12,212 nt of DNA, taken from NCBI GenBank assembly GCA_023441625.1, contig JAEZOA010000075.1:1-12212 (forward strand). Reading direction: 5' to 3'. Below the pieces are notes generated by a model. That model was not told the origin of the DNA. It made no database searches and saw only the letters and a program-made list of their open reading frames with translations. Within the stretch, counting starts at the first letter, position 1, and every line of letters starts with the position of its first letter. This DNA is from Bacillota bacterium (GTDB taxonomy: Bacteria; Bacillota; Clostridia; Acetivibrionales; DSM-1351). Of the stretch, positions 5,151 to 12,115 are shown piece by piece. The position numbers and the translations under genes are program-made.

Positions 5151-6356
5151 CTACGACCTTTTTATTTTTAGTTCAATCTTATATTCATACTCAGACTGTG
5201 GGAAAATTTCATGCCACTTTGCCATTTCCCATTCATTTATAGTTTTGAAATTGAGCTTTGCAAACTGTCCGAATCCAAATATATCAGACTTATATTCATA
5301 GGTTACCTTTGATAGCAGTTCTTTTAAACCTTTGTTCAAATATTCTTCATAAGCTTTTTTTAGCTTTTCAGCTTTATCTGATTCATTATAGTTATTATCA
5401 CTCTGAACAGCCTGAACATCTACATTCAATTTCAAGTTTAAACTGATTTTAGGTTTACCATTCTTAATTTTAACTTCGGTAGTTGACGAGTTCTCTTTAA
5501 TAACAGTGCCTAATACTTTAAATCTATTATCAAGCGGGTCAGTAACCTCAATTTGCAGATTACTATTTTTGCCTGTTAATAGAGTATATATCGTTGCTTC
5601 CTCTGGAATAAGCGTTCCTACCATTTTGTCCATCTGGAATACAGCCAAACCTTTTATTGTCATTTTATCACTAGACTTTTCACTTTCTCCGTCATCTGAT
5701 TTTTTACCTTCATCATCTTTACTAGGCTTTTTATCGTTTATTGCTTTATCAACCTGTGTATAAATAGCTATAGGCTGCGCAGGATAATTTTTAGCCCTAT
5801 ACAAGTAATCCTCTAATTGGGTATATGGTACAAGAAAATCAGTTTCATATGATTTAAAAAGCAGCTCATAATACTTTGAAGGATTAGATAAAAGCTTGGG
5901 TTGTACTGATTCAATATATTCTTTTGCCTCACCAGCAGTAACTATTATTCTAACATTCGGTCTAATATCCATATTTTGCTGCAACCCATTCAGAAATGGT
6001 ATTATACCTCTTTTTGCTATATTTTCTGATACAACAATGATTTCAGTATGGGATAAATTTATTTGCATACTTCTGTATTGACTGGCCTTTTTTAAACCTG
6101 ATAGAAAATTATCAGTTTTAAATGATATTATATCAGTACTCTTTCCTCCACCACCTCCTCCTTCTCCTCCTCCAGAAATGGATTTTGGTACTGCTGTCTG
6201 TAAAGTCAAGTTAAAGGAATTTAAATCTGCCTCATCCACCCCTATTGCAATGACATAAGCAAAATTCTCTATTTCATTATTATCGTAGCAACCAGAGAGG
6301 GTAGTTATACAAAGTACAATACTTAGGAACAAGTTTACAAGTTTACTTTTGTCCAT
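5151..6356 (-). CDS. gerAC: spore germination receptor lipoprotein GerAC (Ger(x)C family)
   Basis: The protein has 401 residues, the usual family length. A lipoprotein signal peptide ends in L-S-G-C, with the lipidated cysteine at 23, followed by the typical YDNNEIE start and AIGVDE strand of Ger(x)C proteins. The C-terminal domain (about 250-400) has the family pattern with a late YEYKSDIFGFGQFAKLNF segment. It is the membrane-anchored C subunit of the nutrient germinant receptor, on the outer face of the spore inner membrane. AAGGAGG is eight bases before the ATG at 6356, and the start overlaps the 3' end of gerAB by 14 bases, so translation is probably coupled. Two low-complexity inserts are notable: a glycine-rich run at 61-71 and a Lys/Asp/Ser-rich linker at about 205-230. 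Confidence 0.95.
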   Translation of the reverse strand: MDKSKLVNLFLSIVLCITTLSGCYDNNEIENFAYVIAIGVDEADLNSFNLTLQTAVPKSISGGGEGGGGGGKSTDIISFKTDNFLSGLKKASQYRSMQINLSHTEIIVVSENIAKRGIIPFLNGLQQNMDIRPNVRIIVTAGEAKEYIESVQPKLLSNPSKYYELLFKSYETDFLVPYTQLEDYLYRAKNYPAQPIAIYTQVDKAINDKKPSKDDEGKKSDDGESEKSSDKMTIKGLAVFQMDKMVGTLIPEEATIYTLLTGKNSNLQIEVTDPLDNRFKVLGTVIKENSSTTEVKIKNGKPKISLNLKLNVDVQAVQSDNNYNESDKAEKLKKAYEEYLNKGLKELLSKVTYEYKSDIFGFGQFAKLNFKTINEWEMAKWHEIFPQSEYEYKIELKIKRS

Positions 6357-7452
6357 GATTTATACCTCCTTCGTCTTTTGTCCCAACCCTTTTAGCTGCC
6401 CCTATAATAATTATAATTAGAGGTAAAATCATTCCAATTAGCCATATTAGAGTTTTCATATTATATCCTATCAGATCAATATTCCATTTTATTGAAATTC
6501 GAGAAAGTGAAAACACTATTATAGCCAAGGGTAATATAATTGGTCTTAATCTTTTTAAATCAAATGTCTTTGCAAATATATATACTACAAAATTGAATAC
6601 TACACACAAAAACATAAGTAGACATAATGAACAAATGAGCACAAAAATAGATTCAACTCTTTGCACAAAATTTCCAAATTCTATTTGTCTTGTCATTTCA
6701 AAAATAGGTATTCTCTTATTGACTGCAACTTCATAAGGAAAAACTAAAATAAAACTAAGTGTTGACCAAAGTAGGAGTACACCAGAAATTACTATATATG
6801 AAAAACCAACTTTCTTTAAATATCTTTTCTTAAAAAAAGGAACCATTAAGAACAGTATTATAAATGACCCAAATGCTGCTAGCTTCATAATACTTCCTTT
6901 TGCTATGGAAGTACTTCCTAGACCTAGTATAGGAAATAAGTTGTTAACTTTAAACTGTGGTATAACCCCTAAGGTTATTAGAATAAATCCTAGTATTAAT
7001 ATAGGTACCAAAATAGCATTTATTCTTACAACAGCCTCTATACCAAAATATCCAGCTATAATAATAGCAATAAAGAAGAAAACCTCAACAAATTCTATAG
7101 GAGATTTATCTAATGAAATAATCTTTATGGTTTGTGAAAATGCACCCATGAAAAATGAAACTATTAATATTAATAAAATTGAAATCAATAGCCCCACTAT
7201 AGTTTTAAAGGGCCTACCCCCTATAGCCTCCGAAATATCTATTAAATCCAAACTCCCTATATTTTTATATAGCATGACTATAATTGCAAAATATCCTATT
7301 GCAATAAGCGTTATAATAATAGAGATTATCCAGCCAGCACTTCCTCCAAACCTTACCATATCACCCGGAAAATTCATCATAATTTGAGCAAATACCAGAT
7401 TAACCATTAAAGCAGTAGCTTCCCAAGACCCAAATGCTATTTTATTCTTCAT
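6343..7452 (-). CDS. gerAB: spore germination permease-like subunit GerAB
   Basis: The 369-residue protein is almost entirely hydrophobic, with about ten predicted membrane helices. It belongs to the APC-superfamily spore-germination permease family. Visible family signatures are GYFGIEAVVRINAILVP in the middle and VFPYEVAVNKRIPIFEMTRQ followed by RVESIF. It is the B subunit of the receptor, thought to bind the nutrient germinant (an amino acid, for example) within its membrane core. The specific germinant cannot be read from sequence. The gene starts two bases after the gerAA stop codon, and its ribosome binding site lies in the gerAA 3' end. It overlaps gerAC at its own 3' end. The charged tail is short, KRVGTKDEGGINHGQK. 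Confidence 0.95.
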   Translation of the reverse strand: MKNKIAFGSWEATALMVNLVFAQIMMNFPGDMVRFGGSAGWIISIIITLIAIGYFAIIVMLYKNIGSLDLIDISEAIGGRPFKTIVGLLISILLILIVSFFMGAFSQTIKIISLDKSPIEFVEVFFFIAIIIAGYFGIEAVVRINAILVPILILGFILITLGVIPQFKVNNLFPILGLGSTSIAKGSIMKLAAFGSFIILFLMVPFFKKRYLKKVGFSYIVISGVLLLWSTLSFILVFPYEVAVNKRIPIFEMTRQIEFGNFVQRVESIFVLICSLCLLMFLCVVFNFVVYIFAKTFDLKRLRPIILPLAIIVFSLSRISIKWNIDLIGYNMKTLIWLIGMILPLIIIIIGAAKRVGTKDEGGINHGQK

Positions 7453-7453
7453 C

Positions 7454-9181
7454 CTATTTCTCTACCTCATCATCTTCATTTGATTTCTTTACAGCCCATC
7501 CTCTACTTACTTTGGGTTGCTTTTTTATGTCTTTAGGATTTAAATAGTCAGGTCTTTCCTCCTGCTTCCATATGGGCTTTCTTGTTAGCTTATCCGCGTA
7601 TTTTCCATTTGTAACAGGTCCAAAAGGAACAAGAAAAGGTGTACCAAATGACTTTGATGAGGCTAATAACGTTAGATTTATTATCAGACCCAGTGCAATC
7701 CCAAAGAAACCAGCTACAGCTCCAAGTAGGATATATGCGAAGCGAATTATTCTTATTGAAAACGACATAGAAAAGCTTGGTACTGAAAAAGAGCCAAGTG
7801 CTGTAATTGCAACTATTATTATCATAATTGGGCTAACTATGTTTGCAGTTACTGCAGCCTGACCTAAAATTAGTCCTCCAACTATTCCAATAGTCGAACC
7901 AATGGCTCCAGGTATTCTTACCCCTGCTTCTCTTATAAGTTCAAACGAAAACTCCATAATCAAGATTTCGATAACAGAAGGAAAAGGAACATTCTCTCTT
8001 GAAGCTTCAATGGCATACATCAGATTAGTGGGAATCATCTCCTGATGGAAATTTATTATAGAAATATATAACCCAGGGAGTAAAAGTGCAATTATGATAC
8101 CAATAATCCTTATAAATCGTATAAAATTAACATAGGGGAACCTAATATTAATATCCTCTGTAGTATGCAAGAATTCTGTTATTGTTGCTGGCATAACTAG
8201 TACAAATGGGCTTCCATCCATGGCTACAGCTACATTTCCTTGAGAAAGCATCATTGCTACCTTATCAGGTCGCTCTGTCGCAAGTATTTGTGGTGCTGAT
8301 AGAAATGAATTGTCCTCTATCAGTTGTTCCAATTCACCAGAATCAAAAATATAATCCACATTTATGCTTTTAACCCTCTTTAACACTTCACGGACCAATG
8401 ATTCATTTGCAATATCTTTTATATACATTACAGTACATGGAGTATTACTTCTCTTACCTATTGATACATTTTGTATCATTAAATCTTTATCCTTTAAAAT
8501 CTTTCTTAGAAGTGCAGTGTTAGACCTAATTTGTTCATTGAAGGCTTCTTGCGGTCCTCTGATAACTGTTTCAGATTTTGGAGCATCAACTCCTCTATGC
8601 TCCCACTTTTTTGCATCAGCTATATATGCATATTCTATTCCCTCAATAAAAACTGCGCACCCGCCAAAATTAACTTTATTTACAATTTCCTTATAATCTT
8701 TCACTTTTTCAATTTGATTAAAGGGTAATAATCTATTAAATACAAATTCACCCATGTCCCTTACCTCTTCTTTAATTTCAAGATTAGAAAGTAACATAAG
8801 CGCTTGAAGTATGTTATCATTAATTACAGCCCTATCTGTCAACCCATCAATGAAAACTATAAATGCCTTTAAGGCTTTATCTTTGACAGTTATATTAAAA
8901 TCTCGGTATACTATATCACTGTTTTTTGGAATATCATAAATAGCCTTCATTACTCTTTTATTTAAATCAATATCATCTGACATTTTATTTTTTAAAAGCT
9001 CATCATTAACAGTACAGCCTATAAATAATCCTTCTAATTCTGCTTTATCAAATACATCTAAAGATGAAACATTCTTGGCTGTATCACAGTTAATAGACTT
9101 GTTTTCTTTTAGTACAAAGCTCTCCTTTTCATTTCTTTCTTTATAAATTAAGTATTTTTCAATAGACTTTATAATTCCCAA
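7454..9181 (-). CDS. gerAA: spore germination receptor subunit GerAA
   Basis: The protein has 575 residues, somewhat longer than the common 480-540. Residues 1-45 are a charged family-variable extension. A soluble N-terminal region (about 45-290) is followed by the family motif APQILATERPDKVA at 296-309 and the turn AMDGSPFVLVMPAT. A membrane domain of several helices (about 352-508) includes REAGVRIPGAIGSTIGIVGG. The C-terminal tail is polar and ends EVEK. This is the A subunit; recent structural work on the family supports assembly into a ring-like ion channel, though that is knowledge of the family and not seen here. The start is TTG at 9181, chosen because GAAGGAG lies seven bases upstream. 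It is the first gene of the operon under the sigma-G promoter. Confidence 0.95.
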   Translation of the reverse strand: MGIIKSIEKYLIYKERNEKESFVLKENKSINCDTAKNVSSLDVFDKAELEGLFIGCTVNDELLKNKMSDDIDLNKRVMKAIYDIPKNSDIVYRDFNITVKDKALKAFIVFIDGLTDRAVINDNILQALMLLSNLEIKEEVRDMGEFVFNRLLPFNQIEKVKDYKEIVNKVNFGGCAVFIEGIEYAYIADAKKWEHRGVDAPKSETVIRGPQEAFNEQIRSNTALLRKILKDKDLMIQNVSIGKRSNTPCTVMYIKDIANESLVREVLKRVKSINVDYIFDSGELEQLIEDNSFLSAPQILATERPDKVAMMLSQGNVAVAMDGSPFVLVMPATITEFLHTTEDINIRFPYVNFIRFIRIIGIIIALLLPGLYISIINFHQEMIPTNLMYAIEASRENVPFPSVIEILIMEFSFELIREAGVRIPGAIGSTIGIVGGLILGQAAVTANIVSPIMIIIVAITALGSFSVPSFSMSFSIRIIRFAYILLGAVAGFFGIALGLIINLTLLASSKSFGTPFLVPFGPVTNGKYADKLTRKPIWKQEERPDYLNPKDIKKQPKVSRGWAVKKSNEDDEVEK

Positions 9182-9255
9182 TTCAATGCTCCTTCTGCAA
9201 TCTTAAAATTAGCATTTTAGATAAGTTTTTTGTTAAACGGCTATACAACTAAGGT

Positions 9256-9286
9256 TATTATGGTAAAAAATGATTGCTAATATACA
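9256..9286 (-). promoter_or_regulatory. sigma-G (forespore) promoter of the gerA operon
   Basis: On the minus strand TGTATA (9286-9281) and CATAATA (9262-9256) are separated by 18 bases. This fits the sigma-G consensus (-35 like TGnATA, -10 like CATnnTA) at every key position. The start point at about 9249 leaves a leader of about 68 bases before the TTG of gerAA. Sigma-G control is the established pattern for gerA-type operons, which are made in the developing forespore. Confidence 0.75.
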
Positions 9287-9333
9287 TTCCAACAAGAATC
9301 CATATGATTAGTATCAATGTGTATTGAATTAAT

Positions 9334-9347
9334 TTACAATATTGTAA
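9334..9347. promoter_or_regulatory. 14-bp perfect palindrome in the divergent intergenic region
   Basis: TTACAATATTGTAA is a perfect palindrome between the gerA promoter and the promoter of the carboxypeptidase-like gene, about 45 bases upstream of the latter's -35 box. It could be an operator; I cannot assign a regulator. Confidence 0.35.
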
Positions 9348-9389
9348 TCCTTTTTTAATAATTAAGTTATCTATTTTACCTTGTTAAAT

Positions 9390-9418
9390 TTTACTTAATA
9401 ATTTATCATTATTATAAT
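9390..9418 (+). promoter_or_regulatory. sigma-A-type promoter of the carboxypeptidase-like gene
   Basis: TTTACT (9390-9395) and a perfect TATAAT (9413-9418) are 17 bases apart. The leader to the ATG at 9472 is about 48 bases and contains AGGAGA at 9462-9467. The region is so AT-rich that chance matches are possible. Confidence 0.5.
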
Positions 9419-9471
9419 AATGTATATTTAAAATAATAATATGTCCTGTTTTATTATTTTTAGGAGAATAA

Positions 9472-10704
9472 ATGAACAAGAAGCGTCAGAGATTTGGTTT
9501 AATTTTAGTTATTTCAATATTAATATTTAACAGTATTCCAGCATTTGCCTGGACTCCTAATGATAAGCTGTCTGCTAATTCAGCCATTTTGATAGATTCC
9601 ATTAGGGGTCAGGTATTGTATGAAAAAGAAGCGGATAGCCTATATTCTCTTTCAATTATGTGCAAGCTTATGACTGCATTAGTTACTATAGAAAAAACTG
9701 ACCTAAATGACAAGGTTACTATAAGTAAAAACTCTGCTAATGTAAATGGTGCGTCATTGAATCTTGTCGTTGGAAATCTCTATACTGTTGAGGACTTACT
9801 CTACGCAGTAATTCTGTCTCAGGGAAACGACGCTGCCATTGCGCTAGCCGAATATGTTGGCGGAGGTGATGTAAATAAGTTTGTAGGGTATATGAATGAT
9901 AAAGCTAAAGAACTGATGTTAATTGATACATATTTTGTTAACCCCACAGGCTTATATGATAAAAAACAATTTACATCAACAAAAGATATTGCACGACTTG
10001 TTAAGACTGCTATTTCGAATCCAGTTTTTAATTCTATATTTGGAGCAAGAGGCATTGCTTGGGTTAATGGAAAGAATTCTTCAATTCTTACAAATCAAAA
10101 TAAACTATTTTGGAGTTATAAGGGCATAGACGGTGGTAAAATTGGAACTACACCTCAACAAGGTACTACTTCTGTTACAACTGCAACTAGAGATGATAGG
10201 AGACTAATAGCTGTGGTATTTGATGATAACGAGGAAAATTCATTAACACAGACAGCCCAGTTATTTGATTATGGCTTCTCCCGTTATTCTACTGGCATTT
10301 TGGTGAATAAGAATACACCGCTTCGCAGTATTACAGTTGAGGATGTTGAAGTAGATTTAATTAGCAAAATGGATGTTTATTATACCTACCCTATAGGCGA
10401 GAGCTATATTGACAAAATTAACTTTGTAGCAAACGAAAAGTTATCTCTTCCAATTACTACTGATACTATTGGAGGTGTATTAAATTATACTTTAAGTGAT
10501 GGAACTGTCATAGAAGTTAATTTGTATTCAGATAAGGAAGTTGTTGCACCAGAAGATTATAAGTCGAAGGTAAAAAAAATCATTGAAGAAAACAGGGATT
10601 TAGTAATAATAGTCTCTGTTCTAGCAGTCATTGAAGGTATCCTAATAATATATAATTTGCTTAAACTTATATATAAGTTATTTAGTAAAAAAAAGAACAC
10701 ATAA
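9472..10704 (+). CDS. D-alanyl-D-alanine carboxypeptidase-like membrane protein with altered active site (probable pseudoenzyme)
   Basis: The protein has 410 residues. A signal peptide (about 1-26, ending in AFA) is followed by a DacA/DacF-like peptidase S11 domain (about 33-270), a second beta domain (about 275-355) and a C-terminal membrane helix (about 376-402) with a KKK tail. Family landmarks are clear: LIDSIRGQVLYEK, KLMTALVTIE, GNDAAIALAEYV, VNPTGLYD and FTSTKDIARL. The catalytic motifs are not intact. SxxK, usually in a PASxTK context, reads IMCK, so Ile62 replaces the nucleophilic serine although Lys65 remains. SxN reads QGN (117-119), and KTG reads KIG (223-225). An intact enzyme would trim the terminal D-Ala of peptidoglycan stem peptides; this one probably cannot. 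The frame is unbroken and the fold conserved, which argues for a non-catalytic role such as binding peptidoglycan. AGGAGA supports the ATG start. It is divergent from the gerA operon. Confidence 0.85.
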   Translation: MNKKRQRFGLILVISILIFNSIPAFAWTPNDKLSANSAILIDSIRGQVLYEKEADSLYSLSIMCKLMTALVTIEKTDLNDKVTISKNSANVNGASLNLVVGNLYTVEDLLYAVILSQGNDAAIALAEYVGGGDVNKFVGYMNDKAKELMLIDTYFVNPTGLYDKKQFTSTKDIARLVKTAISNPVFNSIFGARGIAWVNGKNSSILTNQNKLFWSYKGIDGGKIGTTPQQGTTSVTTATRDDRRLIAVVFDDNEENSLTQTAQLFDYGFSRYSTGILVNKNTPLRSITVEDVEVDLISKMDVYYTYPIGESYIDKINFVANEKLSLPITTDTIGGVLNYTLSDGTVIEVNLYSDKEVVAPEDYKSKVKKIIEENRDLVIIVSVLAVIEGILIIYNLLKLIYKLFSKKKNT

Positions 10705-10716
10705 GTGTTCTTTTTT
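10689..10716. terminator. bidirectional terminator containing the stop codon in its loop
   Basis: The 12-bp stem AAAAAAGAACAC (10689-10700) pairs with GTGTTCTTTTTT (10705-10716). The loop ATAA contains the TAA stop of the carboxypeptidase-like gene. T-runs exist on both strands, so it can also serve dapB, which converges from the right. Confidence 0.85.
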
Positions 10717-10755
10717 ATTAACATAAGCAATGTTGGCTTGCCGACTTGCGTTGTT
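10711..10755 (-). repeat. dispersed intergenic repeat, copy 3
   Basis: On the minus strand it begins AACAACGCAAGTCGGCAAGC and ends in AATAAAAAA, almost identical to 4722-4767. It overlaps the terminator T-run on one side and touches the first base of the dapB stop codon on the other. Confidence 0.85.
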
Positions 10756-11615
10756 TATCCAATTACTTCATCAAAATTATTTAAATACTTTTTGTGCTTT
10801 TTATTTTTATCATTATTTTCAATATATGTTTTAAGTACCTTTTCCAGGTCAAGTACATCTCGCATTTCATAATACCCTGATTTCTTATGAATAAAATGAG
10901 CCGCCTTTATTGCACCCTGAGCAAATGCTTTTCTTGAAAAAGACTCATGACTTATTTCTATCTTATCCTCCTCGCCAACAATCATAACTTCGTGCCTTCC
11001 AATTACTCCCCCTGCTCTAACAGAATTAATCGGAACTTCAAGCATAGAGGTGTTTTTACCGATATTTTTCAATCCACCATTTATCTCACAGGCTATTTTT
11101 TTTGCAGTTCCCGATGGTGAATCCAACTTATTTTTATGATGGACTTCAGTAATCTGGAAATCATAATTGCTTAAAAGACTTGCAGATAAATTTGTCAAAA
11201 GCATTAATACATTCACACCGAGCGTGATATTTGGGGCATATACTATTCCATTTTTATACTTTCTGGATATTACAAGCAATTTTTTAAGTTCATATGGTGA
11301 AAATCCAGTAGTCCCAATAACAATATTAATTTTATATTTTGAAAATACTACAGCATTTTTTAGAGCTGACTTTGGATTCGAAAAGTCAATTACAACATCC
11401 GGCTTATTTTTAAATATGACCTCTTCCAAATTGTCAGAGCTAATAATAATAATGCCTGTATTATCAATGCCCAGAATGTTACTTAAATCCTTGTTTAAAA
11501 GCTTACTATTTGGACTACAAATAGCTGAAACAAGATTAAGACCATTTTCATTAATTATTGCTTTAGCAATTTCCTTACCTGTACGGCCTAATCCAGATAT
11601 ACATACTTTAATCAC
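10755..11615 (-). CDS. dapB: 4-hydroxy-tetrahydrodipicolinate reductase
   Basis: DapB reduces the product of DapA to tetrahydrodipicolinate with NAD(P)H. That compound feeds lysine and diaminopimelate synthesis, and in spore formers also dipicolinate. The protein has 286 residues. The Rossmann start has G-L-G-R-T-G (8-13), then IGTTGFS (100-106), then APNITLGVN (127-135). The catalytic stretch EVHHKNKLDSPSGTA (157-171) includes the His159 and Lys163 equivalents, and RAGGVIGRHEV and SRKAFAQGAIKAA follow. The N-terminal motif is GxGxxG, one residue shorter than the common GxxGRMG. The C terminus has a Lys/Asn-rich extension (about 266-286). The start is GTG at 11615, supported by AAGGAGG eight bases upstream. 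The gene stands alone and sits downstream of a c-di-AMP riboswitch with terminator, so it is probably turned down when c-di-AMP is high. It is about 20 residues longer than most DapB proteins. Confidence 0.93.
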   Translation of the reverse strand: MIKVCISGLGRTGKEIAKAIINENGLNLVSAICSPNSKLLNKDLSNILGIDNTGIIIISSDNLEEVIFKNKPDVVIDFSNPKSALKNAVVFSKYKINIVIGTTGFSPYELKKLLVISRKYKNGIVYAPNITLGVNVLMLLTNLSASLLSNYDFQITEVHHKNKLDSPSGTAKKIACEINGGLKNIGKNTSMLEVPINSVRAGGVIGRHEVMIVGEEDKIEISHESFSRKAFAQGAIKAAHFIHKKSGYYEMRDVLDLEKVLKTYIENNDKNKKHKKYLNNFDEVIG

Positions 11616-11758
11616 AAACGCTTCCTCCTTCTAATTAAGTCTAATAAATTTGAACGAACAAAAAACAAACTATGCTGTGACAGCGCAAGCCTACAGCTAG
11701 ACTAAATAAAATTACATTTAAGTAATATAATTTGAAGAAAATGAATATGACGTAAATT

Positions 11759-11787
11759 AAAAATACTACAGTAATAGAACTGTAGCA
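11759..11787 (-). terminator. intrinsic terminator between riboswitch and dapB
   Basis: On the minus strand a stem of seven Watson-Crick pairs (CTACAGT/ACTGTAG), extended by a G-T and a T-A pair, closes a TCTATT loop and is followed by TTTTTAATTT. It starts about 30 bases after the aptamer. In known ydaO-type switches ligand binding promotes termination, so this is the likely expression platform. Confidence 0.75.
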
Positions 11788-11816
11788 TTGGATGAAATTA
11801 TACAAATAAAATTCAC

Positions 11817-11945
11817 TTTCTCCCCAACGCTTACGAAGTTAGCTGTCGGATTCGGATTGCAAGAGACTAACCCTACCTGATTTCTCAGGATTCACCCCAA
11901 TAAATGGTTCCCCCGTTTATAGTCTTAAACTATAACTCAGCGATA
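11817..11945 (-). promoter_or_regulatory. c-di-AMP riboswitch (ydaO-yuaA type)
   Basis: On the minus strand the consensus blocks appear in the correct order: ATCGCTGAG at the 5' end, CGGGGGAACC, GGGGTGAATCC, a short CCTGA/TCAGG hairpin, GTAGGGTTAG, TCCGAATCCGACAGCTAAC and TTCGTAAGCG. The 5' ATCGCT pairs with AGCGT to form P1, and TCTCTT can pair with GGGAGA at the 3' edge, as in the known fold. The aptamer senses cyclic di-AMP, usually as an OFF switch for cell-wall, potassium and osmolyte genes. Here the first downstream gene is dapB, about 200 bases away, with a terminator in between. Confidence 0.93.
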
Positions 11946-12001
11946 AACAAATTCTTAGGTTCAAGCGGATGTTTTGAAACTTGAATCTTAAAGAATTTGT
12001 T
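11946..12001 (-). other. long hairpin directly upstream of the c-di-AMP aptamer
   Basis: AACAAATTCTT (11946-11956) pairs fully with AAGAATTTGTT (11991-12001). An inner AGGTTCAAG/CTTGAATCT stem follows with one mismatch and an apical loop of about 14 bases. In the transcript this stem ends where the aptamer's P1 begins, so the two could stack or compete. Confidence 0.75.
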
Positions 12002-12086
12002 ATTCATGTTGTAGTGCTACTTTTCAAACTTAATAGCGTGATTATCAGCACAACAACTTAGCTAAATATCAAATTGTTCTGGATTT

Positions 12087-12115
12087 ATTATACAACCAAA
12101 TTATTAAAAAGTCAA
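12087..12115 (-). promoter_or_regulatory. sigma-A promoter of the riboswitch-dapB transcript
   Basis: On the minus strand TTGACT (12115-12110) and a perfect TATAAT (12092-12087) are 17 bases apart. The predicted start at about 12080 gives a leader of about 465 bases to the dapB GTG, containing the long hairpin, aptamer and terminator. The remaining sequence to the window end shows nothing I can name. Confidence 0.85.

Noticed and set aside
6905..7387. 160-codon plus-strand frame opposite gerAB
   Set aside because: It is a shadow of the hydrophobic gerAB frame, with no ribosome binding site or recognisable protein.
11674..11697. Second terminator-like hairpin (GCTGT/ACAGC on the minus strand) before dapB followed by a T-rich run
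   Set aside because: Only five pairs with a 14-base loop; too weak to call, although it could be part of an alternative leader fold.
11817..12001. T-box or lysine riboswitch upstream of dapB
   Set aside because: No T-box sequence or lysine-aptamer core is present; the conserved blocks fit the c-di-AMP aptamer in order and spacing.
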